Below are positions 1 to 4,255 of a DNA stretch of 5,196 nt, one piece after another. The translations under genes were made by a program, and so were the position numbers. Source of the stretch: Sphingomonas sp. (GTDB lineage: Bacteria > Pseudomonadota > Alphaproteobacteria > Sphingomonadales > Sphingomonadaceae); contig JAICVC010000139.1 of the NCBI GenBank assembly GCA_025935515.1, forward strand, positions 1 through 5,196, read 5' to 3'. The notes beneath the pieces were generated by a model. The model did no database searches, was not told the origin of the DNA, and was given only the letters and a program-made list of their open reading frames with translations. Numbering within the stretch: position 1 is the stretch's first letter; each line of letters starts with the position of its first letter.

Positions 1-1113
1 CGCTTCGCGCATGCGGATGGTGTCGAATCGGGCGCTTTGGATCATGCCGGTCATTGCCGCGAGCGAGAGCCCGAGGAGGTCATGCGCCTCGAAAACCGGC
101 GGCTTGTCGTTCTGCATGTCCTTGGAATAAGCGAGCGGAAGCCCTTTCATCGTCATCGTCAATGCGATCATCGCTCCCGCGATACGCCCGGCGTGACCGC
201 GCACGAGCTCGGCGGCGTCGGGATTGCGCTTTTGCGGCATGATCGACGAGCCTGTCGAAAACTGGTCCGACAGTTTCACGAAGCCGAAGGCGGCACTCGC
301 CCAGACGATCAGCTCTTCGGCCAGCCGCGACAGGTGCAGGCTGCACTGCGCGGCCGCCGACAGATAATCGAGCGCGAAGTCGCGGTCGGAGACGCTGTCG
401 AGGCTGTTCGCGGTCGCCCGGTCGAAGCCGAGCGCATCGGCCGTCCGGTCGCGGTCGATCGCGAAGCCGGTTCCCGCCAGCGCGGCACTGCCCAGCGGGC
501 TCTCGTTCATCCGGGCGCGGGCGTCGGCGAAGCGCGAGACATCCCGGTGCAGCATCCCGTAATAGGCCATCAGGTGATGGCCCAGAGTCACCGGCTGCGC
601 GACCTGCAAATGCGTGAAGCCCGGCATCACGGTCTCGGCATGCTCGTCGGCACGCTCGACCAGCGTGCGCTGCAGGTTGCGGATGGCGTCCATCACCTCG
701 TCGCAGGCCTTGCGCACCCACAGCCTGAAGTCGGTCGCCACCTGATCGTTACGCGAGCGGGCGGTGTGCAATCGGCCCGCTGCCAGGCCGATCAGCTCGC
801 CGAGCCGCTGCTCGACAGTCATGTGGATGTCCTCGAGCTCGAGGCGCTCGGGCACGCCGTCGCGCTCATATTCGGCGGCAATCCGGTCGAGGCCTTCGAG
901 GATTGCCGCAGCATCTTCTCCGGAGATGATCCGCTGCTCGCGCAGCATCGCGGCATGCGCCTTGGACGCGGCGATATCTTCCCGCCACAGACGCTTGTCG
1001 AAGCCGATCGAGGCATTGATGCGCGTCATCAGCGCGTCCGGGCTACTGCCGAACCGCCCGCCCCATGTCCTCTGCGAAGGCTCGTCGTGCGCCATCGGCA
1101 GGCGCGTTGCCAT
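1..1113 (-). CDS. argH: Argininosuccinate lyase, C-terminus cut by window edge
   Basis: This gene encodes the last enzyme of arginine biosynthesis, a cytosolic homotetramer that splits argininosuccinate into arginine and fumarate. The minus strand is open for 371 codons from ATG 1113-1111 to the window edge. About 90 C-terminal residues of a usual ~460 are outside. Family landmarks appear in order: WGGRF (residues 17-21), HTARSRNDQ (116-124), the PGFTHLQ segment (164-170) with the catalytic Thr/His pair, and the fumarase/aspartase-superfamily signature GSSIMPQKRNP (288-298) with the catalytic serine loop. An in-frame ATG at 1095 (MAHDEPSQ) is an alternative start that still leaves 9 residues before WGGRF. 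Neither start has a clear Shine-Dalgarno sequence; the 23-nt leader after the tRNA is C-rich instead. The gene lies directly behind tRNA-Arg and probably shares its transcript. The identity is secure; the start is uncertain. Confidence 0.96.
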   Translation of the reverse strand, partial: MATRLPMAHDEPSQRTWGGRFGSSPDALMTRINASIGFDKRLWREDIAASKAHAAMLREQRIISGEDAAAILEGLDRIAAEYERDGVPERLELEDIHMTVEQRLGELIGLAAGRLHTARSRNDQVATDFRLWVRKACDEVMDAIRNLQRTLVERADEHAETVMPGFTHLQVAQPVTLGHHLMAYYGMLHRDVSRFADARARMNESPLGSAALAGTGFAIDRDRTADALGFDRATANSLDSVSDRDFALDYLSAAAQCSLHLSRLAEELIVWASAAFGFVKLSDQFSTGSSIMPQKRNPDAAELVRGHAGRIAGAMIALTMTMKGLPLAYSKDMQNDKPPVFEAHDLLGLSLAAMTGMIQSARFDTIRMREA

Positions 1114-1136
1114 GTCAGGGGGTGGGGGTCAAACGA

Positions 1137-1213
<77 letters not shown>

Positions 1214-1223
1214 TTCGCGGCGG

Positions 1224-1251
1224 ACTTAGCGAGGCCATCCCTCAGCGGCAA
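1224..1251 (-). promoter_or_regulatory. Possible sigma70-type promoter for tRNA-Arg/argH
   Basis: On the minus strand a -35-like TTGCCG (1251-1246) and a -10-like CTAAGT (1229-1224) are separated by 16 nt. The -10 box ends 10 nt before the mature tRNA 5' end, a usual distance for a tRNA promoter. It overlaps the stop codon of the upstream hydrolase gene. Both hexamers are imperfect, so this is a weak call. Readthrough from the hydrolase gene is the alternative. Confidence 0.3.
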
Positions 1252-2324
1252 GGCGTCAGGAAGCGTTTCAGTTCCTGGTGAAGCCGCGCTCTGGCCGAGC
1301 CGACGATCATCCCGACATGGCCCGAAGGAACAGCGACGACCTCGCCCGAAGCGACCGTCTGAGGCGGCGCAATCAGGTCGCGTTGGGCGGCCAGATGCAG
1401 GGTGGGAACCGACAGCCGGTCAGACATGGCTCGACCTGCGACCAGCCAGTCTCCGGACCCGGGCAGGTCTCTGCCGAACAGGTCCTCGACCAGTTCCCTC
1501 GCTGCCGGATAGGGCAGGGGCTCGCCCTGGTTTGCCCATTCCTCGAGCTCGATGAAGCGGCGTGCCTCGGCGCTGGCCGGATCGAGGCGGCCGAACTCTG
1601 CGAACTTGCGCACAGTGCGTTCGGGATCGAGCGACCAGAATGCGGCTTGCAGCACTTCCATCGGCAGCGCGCCAAGCGTCTCTGCAGCTCCCTGCGAGTG
1701 CCGCCACATATCGTTCAGCGCCTGCCGTGAGCCGTCCGGGTACTGTGCGAACTTCCACGGCGCGGCGAGCGTGATGACACGCTCCACCGGCGCCAGGTTC
1801 GCCGCGGCGATGGCCATGGTTCCGCCGAGGCAATAGCCGACCACCGCGACGGGCTCATCCATGCTGCGCAGCAAGGGCAGCAGCAAATCGCCGATATGCC
1901 CTGCGACCGATAGCTGCTTTCGCTCGTCGCACTTGCCCCAATCGAGCAGCAAAGCCCGGCGGCCCATGGCTGCAATCGCACCAGTCAGCGAGATCTCTTC
2001 GTCGAGGTCGAGGATTCGCGGTGGGTTGATCAGTGAAGGGACGAGAATCGCTGGCTTTCCTTCCCCGCCATGGTCCCTCAGGCAAGCCGCCCCAACGCGC
2101 GCGATCTCCGGCTTCGGTGAAGGTCGTTCGCGTCGCGGCGCCTGCTCATATGCGCGCAGTCCCGCAAGCGCGTCGGCGGCAAGCTTGGGATCGCGTTCCG
2201 AAACCTCGCGTACCAATTCGAGAAACAGCGGGAGAGGACGTGGCGCTCTTTGGGCGACGCGTTCATGTTGCAGCGCACTATGCTGCGGTAGTAAGGCGCG
2301 GTCCGCCTCTGGGGAAATGTTCAT
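1242..2324 (-). CDS. PhaC-like alpha/beta hydrolase (short PHA synthase-like protein)
   Basis: The 360-residue product has an alpha/beta-hydrolase fold of the poly(3-hydroxyalkanoate) synthase type. The segment LVPSLINPPRILDLDEEISL (94-113) matches the PhaC region around PWINKYYILDL. The nucleophile elbow is GYCLGG (163-168) with Cys165, as in PHA synthases, rather than Ser as in most lipases. Candidate catalytic partners are Asp316 (QRDLIAP) and His336 (SGHVGM). Class I PhaC has about 570-600 residues and an extra N-terminal domain. This protein is near the size of class III/IV PhaC subunits (~355), but no PhaE or PhaR-type partner subunit is visible here. ATG 2324-2322 is preferred over an in-frame TTG at 2354, although neither has a good ribosome site. 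The start shares the CATG palindrome with the divergent phaR gene. PHA polymerisation is inferred; an acyltransferase or depolymerase-like hydrolase is possible. Confidence 0.82.
   Translation of the reverse strand: MNISPEADRALLPQHSALQHERVAQRAPRPLPLFLELVREVSERDPKLAADALAGLRAYEQAPRRERPSPKPEIARVGAACLRDHGGEGKPAILVPSLINPPRILDLDEEISLTGAIAAMGRRALLLDWGKCDERKQLSVAGHIGDLLLPLLRSMDEPVAVVGYCLGGTMAIAAANLAPVERVITLAAPWKFAQYPDGSRQALNDMWRHSQGAAETLGALPMEVLQAAFWSLDPERTVRKFAEFGRLDPASAEARRFIELEEWANQGEPLPYPAARELVEDLFGRDLPGSGDWLVAGRAMSDRLSVPTLHLAAQRDLIAPPQTVASGEVVAVPSGHVGMIVGSARARLHQELKRFLTPCR
2269..2277. promoter_or_regulatory. Candidate PhaR operator (TGC-N3-GCA)
   Basis: The palindrome TGC-AGC-GCA lies 45 bp before the phaR start, inside the 5' end of the divergent hydrolase gene. 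PhaR proteins of Paracoccus are known to bind TGC-rich palindromes of the form CTGC-N3/4-GCAG. The core TGC/GCA is present here, but the outer C and G are not. It overlaps a weak -35-like TTGCAG (2268-2273), which has a -10-like TAGTAA (2289-2294) at a short 15-nt spacing. A 9-bp site in GC-rich DNA can arise by chance. Confidence 0.25.
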
Positions 2325-2853
2325 GGCGAAATCATCGGGCAAGGTGACGATCAAGAAGTACGCGAACCGGCGGCTTTATGACACCGAAAGCTCCACCTAC
2401 ATCACGCTCGACCGGCTGGCGCAAATGGTGCGCGAAGGCCGCGAGTTCGAAGTCGTCGACGCGAAGAGCGGCGAGGACATTACCCGCCAGGTACTGACCC
2501 AGATCATCGTCGACGAGGAAGCCGGCGGGGGCACCATGCTCCCGATCAACTTCCTGAAGCAGTTGATCGGCCTGTACGGCAACTCGATGCAGAATTTCGT
2601 GCCGTCGTATCTCGAAGCGGCAATGGATGCGTTCCAGCGCAACCAGAGCGCGGTCAAGGACGCCTTCAGCGGCAACGTTTTCGCCGACCTCGCCAAGCGC
2701 AACATGGCCATGTTCGAGGATGCGAGCCGTGCTTTCACCGGCAAGGCCAAGGGCAAGGCCGAGGTGCCGCCGAGCGGTAGCAGCACCGACATGGACCAGC
2801 TCAAGGCGGAGCTCGCTGCGTTGCAGGCAAAAGTCGACAAACTGAGTCGCTGA
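2323..2853 (+). CDS. phaR: Polyhydroxyalkanoate synthesis repressor PhaR
   Basis: PhaR is a cytosolic DNA-binding regulator that also binds PHA/PHB polymer. In the known model it represses phasin genes and its own gene, and is titrated onto growing granules. The 176-residue product begins with the PHB_acc_N DNA-binding module: KKYANRRLYDTESSTYITLD at 11-30, then FEVVDAKSGEDITRQVLTQII at 42-62. The accumulation-regulatory region follows (MLPINFLKQLIGLYGNSMQ, 72-90), then a helical region to about 140. A Lys/Gly/Ser/Pro linker leads to a short C-terminal coiled coil (157-176). The ATG at 2323 has an SD-like GGGGA at 2311-2315, 7 nt upstream. The same frame is open from 1861, but that part is antisense to the hydrolase and lacks PhaR features. 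The next gene follows after 4 bp, so the two probably form an operon. Confidence 0.95.
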   Translation: MAKSSGKVTIKKYANRRLYDTESSTYITLDRLAQMVREGREFEVVDAKSGEDITRQVLTQIIVDEEAGGGTMLPINFLKQLIGLYGNSMQNFVPSYLEAAMDAFQRNQSAVKDAFSGNVFADLAKRNMAMFEDASRAFTGKAKGKAEVPPSGSSTDMDQLKAELAALQAKVDKLSR

Positions 2854-2857
2854 CCTC

Positions 2858-3304
2858 ATGAGAATTCTAATTGCTGCAGCGCTCGCGCTGCTTGCTGCTT
2901 CATCGGCTTCGGCGCAGGACCTCAGCACCGCCACGCCGATCGCGGGCAGCTGGAGCTATGTGCCGACCGTCGACGGCAGCGAGGCAGTGTTCACCAACGG
3001 GACCGGTCATCCCCAGCTTTGGGTTCACTGCACTCGAGCTACGCGCCGCGTCGTAATTTCCAGGCCGGCGACCGTACCGGCGCCATTCGTCAATGTCTGG
3101 ACGAGCTCGCTCACGAAGAACGTCCCATCGAGCTTCAACCCGACCGCTGGGCGGCTGACGGCCGATCTTTCGAACTACGATTCGCTCCTCGACGCTATCG
3201 TCTTCAGCCGGGGACGTGTCGCCTTCACCGTCGGCACGCAGCCGCCGCTGGTCGTTCCGCCGTGGGCGGAGCCTGCTCGCGCCATCGAGGATTGCCGCGC
3301 CTGA
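2858..3304 (+). CDS. Small exported protein of unknown function
   Basis: I cannot give this 148-residue protein a function. Residues 1-19 form a Sec signal peptide: Arg after Met, an LIAAALALLAAS hydrophobic core and an AxA-type site (SASA, 16-19), with cleavage likely before Gln20. The mature ~129 residues are probably periplasmic. They contain SWSYVPTVDGSEAVF (31-45), two cysteines (58 and 146) that could form a disulfide, FSRGRVAFTV (116-125), and an ending PPWAEPARAIEDCRA. The overall pattern resembles conserved hypothetical proteins I associate with sphingomonads, but I could not check this. Its ATG is only 4 bp after the phaR stop and it has no strong SD of its own, which suggests translational coupling to phaR. 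No membrane segment follows the signal peptide. Confidence 0.85.
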   Translation: MRILIAAALALLAASSASAQDLSTATPIAGSWSYVPTVDGSEAVFTNGTGHPQLWVHCTRATRRVVISRPATVPAPFVNVWTSSLTKNVPSSFNPTAGRLTADLSNYDSLLDAIVFSRGRVAFTVGTQPPLVVPPWAEPARAIEDCRA

Positions 3305-3402
3305 ACAGCGCGAAGCGCAGGATTGTGACGATAATTCACGCAAGCGCAAGTCTTGTACTTGGGCTCGCTATGAATCATCTTCGTCGTGGCTTTAACGCAG
3401 CG
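3305..3402. promoter_or_regulatory. Intergenic stretch with two operator-like dyads
   Basis: This is the start of a 330-bp interval without a conventional gene. It contains GTGA-N7-TCAC at 3325-3339 and CAAGT-N5-ACTTG at 3347-3361. Both are 15-bp dyads, and their centres are 22 bp apart, about two helical turns. A direct repeat CGCAAG-CGCAAG (3339-3350) links them. This part is less GC-rich than its surroundings, with TATGAATCAT at 3369-3378. I could not find a -35/-10 pair with correct spacing. The micro-ORF would need a promoter here or readthrough from the phaR operon. Confidence 0.3.
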
Positions 3403-3416
3403 AAAGGAGGTGATCC
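3403..3416 (+). promoter_or_regulatory. Perfect extended Shine-Dalgarno sequence
   Basis: AAAGGAGGTGATCC is complementary over all 14 nt to the conserved 3' end of bacterial 16S rRNA (GGATCACCTCCTTT). The GGAGG core ends 7 nt before the ATG at 3418, which is optimal spacing. Natural genes rarely need more than 5-7 nt of complementarity, and none of the other genes here comes close. Confidence 0.8.
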
Positions 3417-3417
3417 G

Positions 3418-3468
3418 ATGTCTCATGGTTCAGCAGGGAGGTCGGAAAGGGGTGTTCGTAGGCCCTAA
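3418..3468 (+). CDS. 16-residue micro-ORF (possible leader peptide)
   Basis: The reading frame encodes MSHGSAGRSERGVRRP and stops at TAA (3466-3468). It sits behind the 14-nt perfect Shine-Dalgarno sequence at optimal spacing, the strongest translation signal in the window. Its codons are unlike the neighbours: of the 15 after ATG only one ends in C, three of four Arg codons are AGG, and TCT, CAT, GGT, TCA, GCA and GTT appear where this genome prefers C or G endings. The peptide ends in Arg-Arg-Pro-stop; a Pro before stop is known to slow termination, as in TnaC. Purine-rich SD-like tracts lie inside the ORF at 3436-3442 and 3446-3452. A leader peptide, a ribosome-stalling element, or an RNA whose coding is incidental are all possible. 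I do not recognise a family. Confidence 0.5.
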   Translation: MSHGSAGRSERGVRRP

Positions 3469-3497
3469 ACGCTGACGAACGGCCACATCTCCGGCCG
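3454..3497 (+). promoter_or_regulatory. Candidate RNA structure with anti-SD-like loop
   Basis: Two adjacent stems can form. GTTCGT (3454-3459) pairs with ACGAAC (3475-3480) and encloses the micro-ORF stop codon. CGGCC (3480-3484) pairs with GGCCG (3493-3497) around the loop ACATCTCC. The stems share base 3480, so one would lose a pair. The loop segment CATCTCC (3486-3492) can pair with GGAGGTG of the SD (3406-3412) over 7 bp with one G-U. It differs from the 16S anti-SD segment CACCTCC by one base. Pairing is from inspection only; no folding energy was calculated. Confidence 0.35.
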
Positions 3498-3509
3498 CTG
3501 ACCATGTCG

Positions 3510-3543
3510 AAGGGCATCGCTGCGATATGCGGCGGTGCCCTTT
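3510..3543 (+). terminator. Strong terminator-like hairpin
   Basis: A 14-bp stem with two G-U pairs forms between 3510-3523 (AAGGGCATCGCTGC) and 3529-3542 (GCGGCGGTGCCCTT). The loop is GATAT (3524-3528). The GC-rich stem ends in TTT then AACATAT, a short U-tract. It fits an intrinsic terminator on the plus strand for the micro-ORF or the phaR operon. Because the histone-like gene starts 92 bp downstream, it could also act as an attenuator. Confidence 0.6.
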
Positions 3544-3634
3544 AACATATCTGGATTCGGCGCACTTCCCGCATCGTTTGGGAACCGTTACAGCCGTGAA
3601 GTGTCTTTTCCCGCAAACGGAGGGAGATGAAGCG

Positions 3635-4255
3635 ATGGCCAAGTCACCACGCAAAGGTTCTTCGGGTTCTTCGTCGGGCAAAGCGACCGTCGACAAGCTC
3701 GCCAAGGGCGCGATGAGCAAGGAAATGCTCGCCGCCGGTCTGGCCGCCGCGGCAGCGGCAATCAGCGCGAGCCCGAAGGCCCGCCGCGCGATCCGCGACG
3801 CAGGTCTCGACGCCGCTGACACCGCCAGCCAGGCGGCAACCAATATGATGGCGAGCGCAACCAAGCTCGGTTCGCTGATCGCCGAGGCGGTAGCAGACGC
3901 GGCTCAGCGAGTAATGTCGGGCAAGTGGTCGATGGAAGCCAGCGCGGGCACGAGCTCCGGTTCATCGGCCTCGCGCAGTGGCGCTGCGAAGAAGTCCAGC
4001 GGCGGCCGCAGGACCGCGGCCAAGCGGTCGACCGCCAAGCGTTCGACGGCCAAACGGAGCACCGCGACGAAAGCGTCGTCCACGCGCGCCAAGTCCACGG
4101 GCACCAGTGCTTCTCGCGCAAGCACAGCGCGGAAGCCCGCTGCAAAACGCTCCACCGCAAAGAAGCCGGCGCGCCGGACTACGCGCAGGCCCGCAGCGCG
4201 AAGGCCCAGTGGCGGCGGAACACCGCCGGCGGGTGGCGCTGGCGGGAACGCTTAG
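3635..4255 (+). CDS. Histone H1-like tailed protein with Ala-rich helical front
   Basis: The 206-residue product has two parts. Residues 17-97 are Ala-rich and predicted helical (VDKLAKGAMSKEMLAAGLAAAAAAISASPKARRAIRDAG and on), amphipathic and phasin-like in composition. From about 112 the protein is a strongly basic, low-complexity tail rich in Lys, Arg, Ser, Thr and Ala. It includes three tandem AKRST units (129-143), AAKRSTAKKPA (169-179) and a Gly/Pro-rich end. Such tails resemble histone H1 and bacterial AlgP/PhaF tails that bind DNA non-specifically. ATG 3635 is chosen because GGAGGGAG (3619-3626) lies 8 nt upstream; the frame is open back to 3527, but that part crosses the terminator hairpin. 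It sits near phaR, so a PhaF- or PhaM-like role linking PHA granules to the nucleoid is possible. That role is inference; a general nucleoid protein is the alternative. Confidence 0.85.
   Translation: MAKSPRKGSSGSSSGKATVDKLAKGAMSKEMLAAGLAAAAAAISASPKARRAIRDAGLDAADTASQAATNMMASATKLGSLIAEAVADAAQRVMSGKWSMEASAGTSSGSSASRSGAAKKSSGGRRTAAKRSTAKRSTAKRSTATKASSTRAKSTGTSASRASTARKPAAKRSTAKKPARRTTRRPAARRPSGGGTPPAGGAGGNA
4019..4063 (+). repeat. Three tandem 15-bp units encoding AKRST
   Basis: Three in-frame units, GCCAAGCGGTCGACC, GCCAAGCGTTCGACG and GCCAAACGGAGCACC, each encode Ala-Lys-Arg-Ser-Thr. The third unit uses AGC for Ser, so the peptide repeat is kept while the DNA has diverged. A further degenerate copy encodes AAKRSTAKKPA at 4139-4171. 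Tails of this kind often change length between strains. Confidence 0.85.

Noticed and set aside
80..721. Minus-strand ORF of 213 codons within argH
   Set aside because: It is a frame-shifted shadow of argH on the same strand; the true frame contains all argH motifs without interruption.
1114..1136. G-quadruplex from GGGGGTGGGGG between tRNA and argH
   Set aside because: Only two G-runs are present on the plus strand, too few for an intramolecular quadruplex.
1861..2322. In-frame N-terminal extension of phaR
   Set aside because: This part is antisense to the hydrolase gene and has no PhaR similarity; the PhaR domain begins right after Met at 2323 with an SD at proper distance.
2332..2934. 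Minus-strand ORF of 200 codons opposite phaR
   Set aside because: It is a shadow of phaR, which has clear family domains on the plus strand.
3403..3416. Fragment of a 16S rRNA gene in antisense
   Set aside because: The match to the complement of the 16S 3' end stops exactly after AAAGGAGGTGATCC on both sides. With an ATG at optimal distance it is better explained as a Shine-Dalgarno sequence.
3019..3468. Plus-strand ORF of 149 codons ending at the micro-ORF stop
   Set aside because: Most of it is out of frame within the exported-protein gene. Only the last 16 codons, behind the perfect SD, are supported.
3581..3606. EcfG-type general stress promoter before the histone-like gene
   Set aside because: GGAAC at 3581-3585 fits the -35 element, but at 16-17 nt spacing the sequence is TGTC/GTCT, not CGTT, so the -10 is missing.
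3527..3634. Earlier start for the histone-like protein
   Set aside because: The added 36 residues would start inside the terminator hairpin and show no conserved character; ATG 3635 has a strong SD.
3430..3864. Minus-strand ORF of 144 codons with hydrophobic stretches
   Set aside because: It is antisense to the terminator and to the Ala-rich start of the histone-like gene; the hydrophobic look comes from complementing Ala/Ser codons.
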